Of a DNA stretch of 64,000 nucleotides, positions 29,734 through 38,507 are shown one piece after another; position 1 is the stretch's first letter, and each line of letters opens with the position of its first letter. This DNA is from an uncultured Endozoicomonas sp. GTDB taxonomy: Bacteria > Pseudomonadota > Gammaproteobacteria > Pseudomonadales > Endozoicomonadaceae. The position numbers were made by a program, and so were the translations under genes. A model generated the notes under the pieces. That model made no database searches. It saw only the letters and a list, made by a program, of their open reading frames with translations, and had not been told where the DNA came from. The DNA is taken from positions 310,001 through 374,000 of the forward strand of contig NZ_CANMAO010000001.1 of assembly GCF_947495845.1 (NCBI RefSeq), read 5' to 3'.

Positions 29734-30879
29734 TTATCTGTTGATGATGGCCGTTTTGATTCGACCAATGGCTTCTTCCAGTATAGAGCGACTACAGCCA
29801 AAGTTCAGTCGAAGGTAGTTTGCATCACCAAATTGTTTTCCTGGTGAAAGCCCAACACCTGCTTGCTCAAAGAACTGGTGCGGATCTTCCAGTTGAAGCT
29901 CACTGACGTCTATCCAGGCAAGATAGGTTGCCTGTAAAGGCTCCATGGACAGCCCGGGAATACTGTTAATTTGTTCCATCAGGTAATCATGATTTCCACG
30001 GAGGTAATCCAGTAGCGACTGCCGCCATGGCTCACCGTGTCGATAAGCCGCTTTGGTGGCGGCATAACCGATCAATGTGCTGTCCGGTGATGGCACAATA
30101 CCAGAGCGGGTAGCATTAAACTGATGTCGTACTTTGCCATCGGGAATAATGGTGAAAGCACAGCCAAAACCCGCAAGGTTAAAGGTTTTCGATGGTGACA
30201 TCAGAGTGACAGAGTGATCCCGTGCGTAATCACTGATCGACGCATAGGGAATATGCTCGGCGTGTCGATCAAGAATCAGATCGCAATGCACTTCATCGGA
30301 GCAGACAATCAGATTGTGCTTCTTGCAGAACTGTTCCAGTGCTTTCAGTTCATCCCGGGTAAAGACTCTGCCATTAGGATTTTGTGGATTGCACAGCATT
30401 AACAATTTGGTGGAACTGTTGATTTTCTTTTCCAGCCCGTCAAGGTCCAACATCCAGCGACCATCACTCTTTATCCATTCAACACCAATAAGCTCTCGGT
30501 TGGCGAGTTTTGGTGCTGTCAGGAAAGGGTAATAAACGGGAATAGGCGAAATAACGCCTTCTCTTTTCCCGGCGTAGGCGCGCACACAAACATTGAGGGC
30601 TGAGACTAATCCGGGCATCCAGACAATCCATTCTGGCTCAATATCCCAGTGATACAGGTTTCGACAGCGCTCAACCACCAGCTGTTCCAGCTCACCATCA
30701 GGCATGGTGTAACCAAAGACTCCGTGATCAATACGCTCATGCAGTGCTTCAATAATCTCAGGAGCCGATTTGAAATCCATATCCGCCACCCAGAGGGGAA
30801 TCACATCGGAAGCGAAGCGATCCCACTTGAGACTGGACGTGTTGGTTCGATCAATGACATTATCGAAATCGATGCTCAC
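29734..30879 (-). CDS. PatB/MalY family PLP-dependent C-S lyase/aminotransferase
   Basis: This 381-residue fold-type I PLP enzyme of the MalY/PatB (cystathionine beta-lyase) family cleaves cystathionine or cysteine conjugates to pyruvate, ammonia and a thiol. The PLP lysine is K231 in SPSKTFNLAG. The N-terminus SLKWDRFASDVIPLWVADMDF is the family signature, and CNPQNPNGRVF plus SDEVHCDLIL are the aminotransferase I/II motifs. It starts 28 bp after mnmH would end on the same strand, but is transcribed first. Preferred substrate is unknown. Confidence 0.87.
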   Translation of the reverse strand: MSIDFDNVIDRTNTSSLKWDRFASDVIPLWVADMDFKSAPEIIEALHERIDHGVFGYTMPDGELEQLVVERCRNLYHWDIEPEWIVWMPGLVSALNVCVRAYAGKREGVISPIPVYYPFLTAPKLANRELIGVEWIKSDGRWMLDLDGLEKKINSSTKLLMLCNPQNPNGRVFTRDELKALEQFCKKHNLIVCSDEVHCDLILDRHAEHIPYASISDYARDHSVTLMSPSKTFNLAGFGCAFTIIPDGKVRHQFNATRSGIVPSPDSTLIGYAATKAAYRHGEPWRQSLLDYLRGNHDYLMEQINSIPGLSMEPLQATYLAWIDVSELQLEDPHQFFEQAGVGLSPGKQFGDANYLRLNFGCSRSILEEAIGRIKTAIINR

Positions 30880-30906
30880 TGTACTTTCCTTTTAGCATTA
30901 TTCTTT

Positions 30907-32043
30907 TTAAGCAGACCCTATTATATGCTTCTTCGCTACAGTTGCCAGAAACGATTCTGTGTAGTTTTCCTTAATGGCCTGACGATTGCCCCGGAACACA
31001 ATCTCACCCGCTTTCTGCTCCAGCTGATAGTCATACATAGGATCGTAGTAACCGCTGAGCAGTTCGCTGATCAATGGGCTGTAGCCGTCTATTACGCCGT
31101 TTTGTTTATGTTGTTCGATGGCAGAATTAAGAATATCAGTGAGTTGCTGATAGCGTTCGCCACCAAGCCTGCGTCGGATTCGATAAAGGCTGCCATGAAG
31201 CCCTTCGGTAAACTGTTCAAAGCCTTCTTCATAACCATAGGCATCGACAAACTCTGCCAGATTTTCCGTAACGTACTCTTTCAGGCCGATGTTTACTCGC
31301 TCTGCCATGGTTTCTTCCAGAAGAATCAGGAGTGATTCCTGCATTTTATCTTTCATGGTTTGAGGCAAACTGCAGCGGCCAATCAGCTTGCTTTCATCTT
31401 CCAAAAGTACTGGCATGCCCGGGTGACGATGGTGGTGTTTCAATAGGGCAATGGCCAAACGGTTTTCAAAATCGATCTGCCCTGGTTGACCACCATAGCG
31501 ACGACCAAAGCTGGAACCTCGATGATTTGCCAGACCTTCCAGATCAATACTGTAGGGCAACTGTTGTATTAAATAGGTTTTGCCTGTGCCAGTTTTACCG
31601 CTGAGGATAATAAAAGGCACTTGTTCAATGGCGCGTTCAAGTTCATCAATCAAAAAGCGTCTTAACGCTTTATAACCGCCTTTGATTAGCGGGTATGGGT
31701 GACCAGACTCACCCAGCCATTCCTGAGTAATGTGGGAACGCTGCCCACCACGAAAACAAAAAAGATAACCTTCCGGGTGTTGTTTGACGAAGCGTTGCCA
31801 ACCTTCCAAGCGCTCCTTGCGAACGTCATCTGTAGCCAGCTTATAGCCAAGTGCCACTGCTGCATCCGGCCCTTCCTGTTTATAACAGGTGCCAATAACT
31901 TCCCGCTGGCGGTCGTCCAGAATGGGCAGGTTAGTGGCACCGGGGAAGCTGCCTTTTTCAAATTCAACGGGCGCTCTCACATCCATTAAAGGAATGTCAT
32001 CCAGAAAAAGGGAGAGAAAGTCTTCGGTATTGGCTCTTGGCAT
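30907..32043 (-). CDS. mnmH: MnmH/SelU, tRNA 2-selenouridine synthase
   Basis: This 378-residue enzyme replaces sulfur with selenium (via a geranylated intermediate) in wobble mnm5s2U of tRNA. It has an N-terminal rhodanese domain with the active-site C96 in FCFRGGQRS, then a P-loop domain GKTGTGKT (149-156). NHRGSSFG, GQIDFEN and LLEDESKLIGR are conserved family blocks. The length matches E. coli YbbB (364). Activity needs selenophosphate from SelD; selD is not in this window. The upstream gap of about 105 bp separates it from the MFS gene. Confidence 0.93.
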   Translation of the reverse strand: MPRANTEDFLSLFLDDIPLMDVRAPVEFEKGSFPGATNLPILDDRQREVIGTCYKQEGPDAAVALGYKLATDDVRKERLEGWQRFVKQHPEGYLFCFRGGQRSHITQEWLGESGHPYPLIKGGYKALRRFLIDELERAIEQVPFIILSGKTGTGKTYLIQQLPYSIDLEGLANHRGSSFGRRYGGQPGQIDFENRLAIALLKHHHRHPGMPVLLEDESKLIGRCSLPQTMKDKMQESLLILLEETMAERVNIGLKEYVTENLAEFVDAYGYEEGFEQFTEGLHGSLYRIRRRLGGERYQQLTDILNSAIEQHKQNGVIDGYSPLISELLSGYYDPMYDYQLEQKAGEIVFRGNRQAIKENYTESFLATVAKKHIIGSA

Positions 32044-32148
32044 GACAACAGGGTTACGATGTAGGATCAGAACTGCATAGTGTCTTACTCAATGCACTGG
32101 CTTGGCAAGTATGGATTGGTGAAAATCTGAGCGGGAGAATGCTTATAA

Positions 32149-33363
32149 TCAAAAAGCTATGCGTTTGTTTAGGCCGAGTGATAGTGTGCTCATTGTCAAG
32201 GCCATGATCGAAGCGATCCAAAATGATAATGGGATACCGTTACTGCTGCTCATCAATAGCGGAATTTTGTTGAATACCCAGGGAGCCAGCACAATCGCTG
32301 TATAATTCATGGACATCATCAAAGCAAGAGAAAAAGTTGCACGCTTGTTAGCTGATGTAGCTACCGTTTTTTCATAGAGAAATGGCTGAATAGTGCCATA
32401 ACAAAAACCTGTCACAGCAACACCTGCTGCAAGAAAAAGCCAGTGCCGGCTGAGAGTAAGAAAAATAAGTCCTATTGCTATACCGAAAAAGCAAATGGTA
32501 ATTAGCTGTTTGGACAGCCATTTGATCAGTCTGTTAATCATTAGGCCCGGAAGCATCATTGCTGTGAAAAATGTCGAAATTAATGCTCCTGATATATCAC
32601 TTTTAAAATGATCATTCTGCAAAAGAAAGGGTAAGTTGTATGGAATAACCAAAACTATAGCCGTGGCGAAAAAGTAAACGACCATGATAGTAAACAGGCC
32701 ATTATGTAAGGCTCTTTTGTTATGCAATGGAGACCCTGTCTCACTCACATTGGGTTGCTCGCCCTTGATTTCACCTTGTTTTCTTTTTAAGTATTGGTTT
32801 GATAGGAAGTAGAGCAATGACAATGGCAGCACAGGGAAAAGATATACAATGAACGGATAGTGCCAGTCGTATTCGGCTACCCATCCAGTCAGGGCGGTTG
32901 CTACAACCAGTGTTAAATTGGTTATGAATGAACTGATACCAAATTGATGTATGCGGTATGGCCCAGAGAATAAGTCATTAATTAATCCGGTAGACTGTGG
33001 AATGATGAGACCTGCCCCAACACCCAGCAGCAAGCTGACATACAGTAGTTCATTCATGCTCTGAATGTAAAAATAGCTGGCACCACTAAGAATAAATATC
33101 GTTAGCCCAATTGCTAGAAGAATCAGTTTGTTTTCTCTGCTTCCCCAGTGTCCGGAAAGTAGAATAAAAGGAATAATCAGTATTGATGGCAGGGAGGTCA
33201 TCATTTGCAGATCGGAGTCAGAAACATGGGGAAATATACGGTCTAGATGCCCAAGTATTGGGGATATTGCTAAGCCTGGGAGCGATATCACTGCAGAAAT
33301 AGACCAGACAGCTATTAGTGTTGGTAATGGAATGCGGTTTTTACCAGTTTCAATGTTCAACAT
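32149..33363 (-). CDS. MFS transporter
   Basis: This is a 404-residue protein with about twelve hydrophobic helices in two halves joined by a charged loop (KRKQGEIKGEQPN). The major-facilitator motif A region is seen as LSGHWGSRENKL after helix 2. TGFCYGTIQPFLYEK lies in the second half. It is likely a drug or small-metabolite exporter; no substrate can be named. Its start is 13 bp after the stop of the antiporter gene upstream, so the two are co-transcribed. Confidence 0.83.
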   Translation of the reverse strand: MLNIETGKNRIPLPTLIAVWSISAVISLPGLAISPILGHLDRIFPHVSDSDLQMMTSLPSILIIPFILLSGHWGSRENKLILLAIGLTIFILSGASYFYIQSMNELLYVSLLLGVGAGLIIPQSTGLINDLFSGPYRIHQFGISSFITNLTLVVATALTGWVAEYDWHYPFIVYLFPVLPLSLLYFLSNQYLKRKQGEIKGEQPNVSETGSPLHNKRALHNGLFTIMVVYFFATAIVLVIPYNLPFLLQNDHFKSDISGALISTFFTAMMLPGLMINRLIKWLSKQLITICFFGIAIGLIFLTLSRHWLFLAAGVAVTGFCYGTIQPFLYEKTVATSANKRATFSLALMMSMNYTAIVLAPWVFNKIPLLMSSSNGIPLSFWIASIMALTMSTLSLGLNKRIAF

Positions 33364-33376
33364 TTTGGCTACCGGT

Positions 33377-34837
33377 TTAACCGAGTAATTCGTGGGCGTT
33401 TTTAACGCAATAAATAGCCCCAGCTACAGCGATAGAGCCAATTGTGCCCATCCATACCTTTTCTGATGAAATGAATAAAGGGCTTTGGTCGTTAGATTCT
33501 TTCCTTGCCCACCAGAACAAAGGAAGACCCAGCGCATAAATCACAGCTGCGACCATCATATACGTGAGACCGGCCGCATAAATCAGCCAGGCTGCGTAAA
33601 TTGACCCGAGAATGCCAGTTTTCATCGCTCGATGAACTTTCTTTTGTGATATTGCATGAAGGCTTTCTGGGTGCCGGGACAGTTTCCACAAATACAATGT
33701 GCAAACCAGATAGCAGGGAAGAACCATAACGCCGGTAATGCTCAGCATCAGGTTCCAAGCATTGTCTGCAAAATAGACAATGACCATAAATCCCTGCATT
33801 AGTATAGACGACACAAGAAGAGAAAATGAGGGGGTTTCATTTTTATTTTCAGTGGCAAATACCTTGGGAAAGGTACCATCCAGCGCCGCTTCATAAGGCA
33901 TGGATATAAGCATCACTGTCCAGACCAGCCAGCAACTGAGAACAGAGACCAGCACGCCTGTATTCATCAAAATAGCTCCCCAGTAACCAACTGTTTTTCC
34001 AAGAATTACACCGGTTGAGGGTGCTCTCATTATACTGATTTCCTCTTGAGTCAGAACACCTAAAGGGAGTAGTGACAGCAAAGCGTATAAAATCAGACAG
34101 GTGATGAATCCGACTAAGGTTGCACTTCGAACATCTCTCTGTGAGCGAGCTCGGATGGCAATAACCGAAGCGCCTTCCACGCCAATGAAAACCCATAAAG
34201 TCATCATCATTGTGCTTTTTATCTGCTCAAATACACTGCCAAGGTGTTTGTCCTGAACGTCGGGAATGTTGGCTTGCACCCAGAAGTTTCTGGTAAAGAG
34301 TGAAGAGTCGAACAGGTAAAGCATGATGAGAATAAAAATAAACAAAGGTACAAGTTTGCCTATAACCGCAATGTTGTTTAGAAGTGCAGATTCTTTAATA
34401 CCGGCTAGAACGACAAAGTGCATACACCAAATGACAATGGAGCCTCCTATAACGGCATAAACAGTGTTTCCACCCTTTAAGTAGGGTGGAAAGAAATAAT
34501 TCAGCGCCCCCATCATTAGAACGGCAAAGCCAATATTCGAGCAGATATTGCAAAGCCAGTAGCCCCATGCCATCAAAAAGCCGGTTAAACGGCCAAAGCC
34601 TATATCACCATAGCCATAGATTCCGTCTGTCATTTCAGGTTGAATGTCAGCTAATGTACAAAAGGTATTGGCAATAAACCACATACCGGCGCCGGTGATG
34701 ACCCAGGCAATGAGAATAGCTCCAGCAGAAGCCTCCTGAGCCATGTTTTGCGGCAGGTTGTAAACTCCTCCGCCAATCATGGCACTGATCACGGCGGCAG
34801 AAAGTGATAAAACTCCAACTTTATTGTTAATGCTCAA
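33377..34837 (-). CDS. APC-family basic amino acid/polyamine antiporter (ArcD-like)
   Basis: This is a roughly 486-residue inner-membrane antiporter of the ArcD/LysP-like group. AVISAMIGGGVYNLPQNMA is the TM1 substrate-binding motif, and LWVFIGVEGASVIAIRARSQ is the TM6 motif followed by the family RA block. Twelve or thirteen helices are evident. I prefer TTG 34837, because TTGGGGA lies eight bases upstream; TTG 34852 is also in frame. No decarboxylase or arginine deiminase gene is adjacent, unlike the antiporter at 1109, so its exchange pair is unknown. It leads an operon with the MFS gene. Confidence 0.83.
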   Translation of the reverse strand: MSINNKVGVLSLSAAVISAMIGGGVYNLPQNMAQEASAGAILIAWVITGAGMWFIANTFCTLADIQPEMTDGIYGYGDIGFGRLTGFLMAWGYWLCNICSNIGFAVLMMGALNYFFPPYLKGGNTVYAVIGGSIVIWCMHFVVLAGIKESALLNNIAVIGKLVPLFIFILIMLYLFDSSLFTRNFWVQANIPDVQDKHLGSVFEQIKSTMMMTLWVFIGVEGASVIAIRARSQRDVRSATLVGFITCLILYALLSLLPLGVLTQEEISIMRAPSTGVILGKTVGYWGAILMNTGVLVSVLSCWLVWTVMLISMPYEAALDGTFPKVFATENKNETPSFSLLVSSILMQGFMVIVYFADNAWNLMLSITGVMVLPCYLVCTLYLWKLSRHPESLHAISQKKVHRAMKTGILGSIYAAWLIYAAGLTYMMVAAVIYALGLPLFWWARKESNDQSPLFISSEKVWMGTIGSIAVAGAIYCVKNAHELLG

Positions 34838-34938
34838 CGAACCAGTCCCCAAAACAAAACGACAGCTTTATTGGATTTACCCTGTTAATTTAGCAGTCCT
34901 TATTTGGAGGTAGTTGTATTTTATGGAGAGTTTAGGTC

Positions 34939-34968
34939 GCTTAACATGTGGATAAAAATCTGTTAAGC
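34939..34968. promoter_or_regulatory. 8-bp inverted repeat upstream of the antiporter-MFS operon
   Basis: GCTTAACA and TGTTAAGC are perfect inverted repeats with 14 bases between (22 bp centre to centre, two helical turns). The position, about 100 bp upstream of the antiporter start, fits an operator for a dimeric regulator. The 338-bp gap between this operon and sodB contains no gene that I can see. Confidence 0.4.
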
Positions 34969-35016
34969 AAGTGGAGGGAATGGGCTAGAAGTCAATCAAT
35001 GTAAGTGCAATCGCTT

Positions 35017-35049
35017 ATTTATCTTTCTTATATGGATTTTCAGATAAAT
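35017..35049. promoter_or_regulatory. second 8-bp inverted repeat in the sodB-antiporter gap
   Basis: ATTTATCT and AGATAAAT are perfect inverted repeats, with 17 bases between. AT-rich, so chance is more likely than for the neighbouring repeat. Confidence 0.25.
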
Positions 35050-35175
35050 AATATATAGCTTTCCTTATATTTGATTTTGGTATAGACCCACACTGATTGT
35101 TTGATAATTGTACAGTCAGCATGGATCTATTTATCGTTTACTTTCCAACTAATTGGCTATCCGACAATATAGTGC

Positions 35176-35757
35176 TTATGCAGCAAAGTTCTCGGTAACA
35201 AATTCCCAGTTAGCCAAAGCCCAGAAAGCTTTCAGGTAATCAGGACGCACATTGCGGTAGTCAATGTAGTAAGCGTGTTCCCACAGGTCGCAGGTCAGCA
35301 GAGGCTTTTGTTCGCCAGTCAGCGGAGTTGCCGCATTGCTGGTGTTGACGATTTCCAGAGAACCGTCTGGATTTTTTACCAGCCAGGTCCAGGAAGAGCC
35401 GAAGTTGTTCACGGCCTTGTCGGAGAATTGGGCAACGAACTCATCAAAAGAACCGAATGCTTTGTCGATAGCCGCCGCCAGTTCACCACTTGGCTTGCCG
35501 CCACCATTTGGACTCAGGCAGTGCCAGTAGAAAGTGTGGTTCCATATCTGGGCCGCGTTGTTGAAGATGCCGCCTTCTGAGGTTTTAACAATCTCTTCCA
35601 GAGATTTGTTGGCCAGCTCAGTACCTTCTACCAAACCATTCAGCTTTACAACGTAGGTGTTGTGATGCTTGCCGTAATGGAACTCCAAAGTTTCTTTGGA
35701 GATGTGTGGCTCGAGGGCGTCGAGGGCATAAGGAAGTTCGGGAAGTTGAAACGCCAT
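35176..35757 (-). CDS. sodB: iron superoxide dismutase SodB
   Basis: This 193-residue cytoplasmic enzyme converts superoxide to hydrogen peroxide and oxygen. The four metal ligands are in the exact E. coli SodB positions: H27, H74, D157 and H161. [16 protein letters not shown] with the glutamine at 70 indicates the iron rather than the manganese type. The length equals E. coli SodB. It is monocistronic. No clear terminator is seen in the downstream bases. Confidence 0.96.
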   Translation of the reverse strand: MAFQLPELPYALDALEPHISKETLEFHYGKHHNTYVVKLNGLVEGTELANKSLEEIVKTSEGGIFNNAAQIWNHTFYWHCLSPNGGGKPSGELAAAIDKAFGSFDEFVAQFSDKAVNNFGSSWTWLVKNPDGSLEIVNTSNAATPLTGEQKPLLTCDLWEHAYYIDYRNVRPDYLKAFWALANWEFVTENFAA

Positions 35758-36033
35758 GTTTAGCTCCGCTTCTTTTCTGATCTTATATCAGATGGAATAA
35801 TTGTGGGTTTTGAAGACCTGATTTTCGCAAAGCGATATTAGCATTAGGGCTATTACTAATCCAACTGGTATGTATCTTGCGGTTCGTATCAAAAAAATCA
35901 AAGTTCATATTGTGCAAACGTGCATTTTGGCTTGGGAGTGCTAACGCTTTCTTCTACAATGAACCTTCTTTTTTGCGCTATGAGTCAGAAGACAAACAGA
36001 CAAGCGCCGTATTTGTGATGGAATTCAGTGATT

Positions 36034-36834
36034 ATGCGAGAGGACAATAAGACACAGCAGCCCGAGCAGGGTTTTTCTCTGTCGGCGGATGAGCGCCCTT
36101 CCCGACAACGGGCTTCTGCGGGAGCACCTCGCAATATTGGTCATGGTGTGCCGGTCAAATCCGGTGGTGGCGGCTATTGGGTGAGTACCATTCTGTTTTT
36201 ATTGCTGGTGGCTGTTGCCGGTGGTGGTTACTGGCAGTTCTCTCAGTTGCAGAAAACGCTGGCGGATACCCGGCAGCAATTACAGGAAACCCGGGAATCA
36301 CTTGGGCAAGTGACCGGCGAGGTTTCGAAAACTGGAGAGAATATCAGCCAGAGCGATTCGGTGTTTCGATCAGAGTTGAAGGTGCTGAATTCTGAAATCC
36401 GTAAATTATGGGATGTGACCAATAAGCGGAATCGCCAGTGGATTACCGAGAATAAAGAGAAGATTGCCCAGACCGCGAAAAAGGCCGATCAGGCTGTGAG
36501 TCAGATGGATGGCGTGAAAAAGAGTTATGCGCAGCAAGATAAGCGTTTGGTGGAAGTTAACCAGATGATCAAGGCTGTTACCACTGAGCAGCTGGTAGCC
36601 AATTCGGATATGACGGCTTACGTAGACGCTCTGAAGGGCGAGATTGCTGCTCTCAAAAAGACAATTAATAGTCAGAAGACCGTTGAGCAGCAGGTTGTAG
36701 CATCCGCTGAAACTCAGGAAGAATTGAGCAAGAAACTGAGTTCTTTTCAAAGTCAGGTTTCTGTTCGTCTCCAGCAGCTGGAAAATTCCATCAGAGCCAT
36801 CGGTGATGATGAAACGGGTTTGATTATTAAGTAA
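36034..36834 (+). CDS. single-pass membrane protein with long coiled coil, function unknown
   Basis: This is a 266-residue protein. A disordered, charged N-terminus (1-45) precedes one membrane helix (VSTILFLLLVAVAGGGYW), and then about 170 residues of coiled coil run to the end (for example LQKTLADTRQQLQETRESL and KKLSSFQSQVSVRLQQLENSI). It is probably periplasmic after the helix. ATG 36034 is preferred over GTG 36028. I recall similar uncharacterised proteins in pseudomonads but cannot name a role. Two tandem terminators follow. Confidence 0.75.
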   Translation: MREDNKTQQPEQGFSLSADERPSRQRASAGAPRNIGHGVPVKSGGGGYWVSTILFLLLVAVAGGGYWQFSQLQKTLADTRQQLQETRESLGQVTGEVSKTGENISQSDSVFRSELKVLNSEIRKLWDVTNKRNRQWITENKEKIAQTAKKADQAVSQMDGVKKSYAQQDKRLVEVNQMIKAVTTEQLVANSDMTAYVDALKGEIAALKKTINSQKTVEQQVVASAETQEELSKKLSSFQSQVSVRLQQLENSIRAIGDDETGLIIK

Positions 36835-36850
36835 TTCTTTCATTCTTCAG

Positions 36851-36877
36851 AGGGGCTCATTTAATTAGCCCCTTTAA
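36851..36877 (+). terminator. hairpin terminator 1 after the coiled-coil gene
   Basis: AGGGGCT and AGCCCCT pair with a nine-base loop, followed by a short TTTAAAC tail. It lies 17 bp after the stop. Confidence 0.55.
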
Positions 36878-36914
36878 ACATTATTATTTTCCCTTCATTG
36901 ACTTCTTTCTATTG

Positions 36915-36941
36915 CCAGATCTTGGGATCTGGTCTTTTCTT
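36915..36941 (+). terminator. hairpin terminator 2
   Basis: CCAGATC and GATCTGG form a 7-bp stem with loop TTGG, followed by TCTTTTCTT. This second site probably backs up the first. Confidence 0.6.
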
Positions 36942-37396
36942 ATTCAGTTTTATGTGATTTGACCGGTTTTCGCCAAGTATTCTTGCGCCAGAATGCACGT
37001 CTATTAATGTCCATATTAAGCGTCAGAATCATGAAATTCTCTGGTTCAGAAGGTGTATTTAAAGTGCCGTATCCGTTGCTGCCTGGTGTGCATTCTGTGT
37101 CGTGAATATCTTTTAACTGATTGAAATATAGGATTTATGTGATGGTTTTTTCAAGGCTGAAGTAGGTGGAAGTAATGATGTTTGGCTGTCAAATCAAAGT
37201 TGGGTTAAGCAAGTTGATTCATTTCCCTATGGCCATTAGCTCTAATGATTGTCCTTTTATCAGGGAGGTTGCGGTTGGCATGGAAAGGGGTATTTCCATC
37301 TTCTGTAATTATGAGGCAGGTGTATCTTTTTCAGAGATTCTATTGATTGTGAATTTCCGGGAAGGGCAGTAGTTTTTGTACATTAAGGTATAAAGT
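36942..37396. other. 455-bp gap without a convincing gene
   Basis: The only open frame is a 65-68 codon one (ATG 37175, with AGGTGG upstream) whose product is not recognisable and has no neighbours supporting it. I see no RNA gene or repeat. The region presumably carries the promoter for the PilZ gene at 37397. Confidence 0.4.
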
Positions 37397-37762
37397 ATGT
37401 CTTTGAGAAGTAGTGGCAAGGAAGGCCGCTCAATTCAACGCCACCAGTTGCAGGAATACCTCAAGGTTTATAACCGCAATACCATGCGGGTTATGGGCAG
37501 TATTGGTAACATCAGTTGCAATGGTCTTATGTTGATCAGCTCGGTGCCGGTGTTGATTGGTGCTGTGTATAACATGCGGGTTATTATGCCCGGTGATGGC
37601 GATCTCAAATATCTGGACTTTGATGCCCGTTGTCACTGGTGTAAGCCTGATGTGGGGCCGGAGTATTTTGACTCGGGCTACAGCATTGTGAATGCTGGCC
37701 ACGATATCTTCGATTTGGTGGACTCCTTGAAAGACTATTTCACGTTCACCGAAGACGGTTAA
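37397..37762 (+). CDS. PilZ-domain-like protein
   Basis: This is a 121-residue single-domain protein. An arginine-containing N-terminus (REGR/RSIQRHQL) leads to GSIGNISCNGLMLIS, which matches the (D/N)xSxxG half of the c-di-GMP-binding PilZ motif, and the RxxxR half may be R11-R15 (RSIQR). Beta strands follow, and the domain ends with a short helix (FDLVDSLKDYF). Such proteins link c-di-GMP to motility or adhesion. It stands alone, so its partner is unknown. Confidence 0.7.
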   Translation: MSLRSSGKEGRSIQRHQLQEYLKVYNRNTMRVMGSIGNISCNGLMLISSVPVLIGAVYNMRVIMPGDGDLKYLDFDARCHWCKPDVGPEYFDSGYSIVNAGHDIFDLVDSLKDYFTFTEDG

Positions 37763-37858
37763 TCAGGCCATTTCATGGTTGGAAGAGACTGGATTTGGCG
37801 TACTTAATAGTCTTCAAGTATTATCACCTTCCGCTCTATCCTGCTGATTCTGGAAACG

Positions 37859-38476
37859 ATGCCTGCCGATTACGATGTGCCCGCCGAGACTGTGGTTTTT
37901 GAAACCGACGTCAAAAAAAGCCGTTTTATCACCTGGATAGCCCATGCGCCTTCCAAGGCTGATGCTCAAGTATTTATCCAATCTATCCGGCAGAAATACC
38001 CAGACGCGACCCACCACTGCACAGCTTATATTGCTGGTCCGCCCAATGGCGGCGCGGCCATTGCCTGTGATGATGACGGAGAGCCTTCTGGCACTGCGGG
38101 TAAGCCCATGTTGAACGTGCTGCTTCATAAAGGAATTGGAGAGATTGTGGTTGTAGTAGTTCGTTACTTCGGAGGTGTCCGACTCGGGGCAGGTGGTCTG
38201 GTTAGAGCGTATAGTTCTGCTGTTCAGATGGCCTGTGAGCAATTGCCTCTAACAAGGAGGGTGCATCTTCAGGAAGGCGAGATTACCTGTGACTACTCAC
38301 AAGAACAGGCGACTCGGTATATCCTGAATCAGTATCAGGCTCAATTAATGGGTTGTCAGTATTCTGATAGAGTCAAGCTAATGGTGGCTATGCCTGGAGA
38401 GATCTGTAACGATTTGACTCGCCGGTTGTTAGAAGTAACCCGAGGTCAGGCTGAGGTGGTTTGGCAGGATTTATGA
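37859..38476 (+). CDS. yigZ: YigZ/IMPACT family protein
   Basis: This 205-residue protein of the UPF0029 family is related to eukaryotic IMPACT. The N-terminal domain has KKSRFITWIAHA, HHCTAYIAG and DDDGEPSGTAGKPML, then VVVVVRYFGGVRLGAGGLVRAYSSA, which is the family signature block. The C-terminal ferredoxin-like domain (DUF1949) follows. Its precise role is unknown; translation-associated functions are proposed for the family. It is close to E. coli YigZ in length (204). Confidence 0.92.
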   Translation: MPADYDVPAETVVFETDVKKSRFITWIAHAPSKADAQVFIQSIRQKYPDATHHCTAYIAGPPNGGAAIACDDDGEPSGTAGKPMLNVLLHKGIGEIVVVVVRYFGGVRLGAGGLVRAYSSAVQMACEQLPLTRRVHLQEGEITCDYSQEQATRYILNQYQAQLMGCQYSDRVKLMVAMPGEICNDLTRRLLEVTRGQAEVVWQDL

Positions 38477-38507
38477 GATCAATTAATTCGAACTAACGTA
38501 AGATTTA

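Noticed and set aside
30649-31335. 228-codon plus-strand open frame
   Set aside because: It is antisense to the PatB-like and mnmH genes, with no domain of its own.
37166-37372. Open frame of 68 codons with AGGTGG before an internal ATG
   Set aside because: No recognisable domain and no supporting neighbours. The length is compatible with chance, so it is mentioned only in the gap entry.
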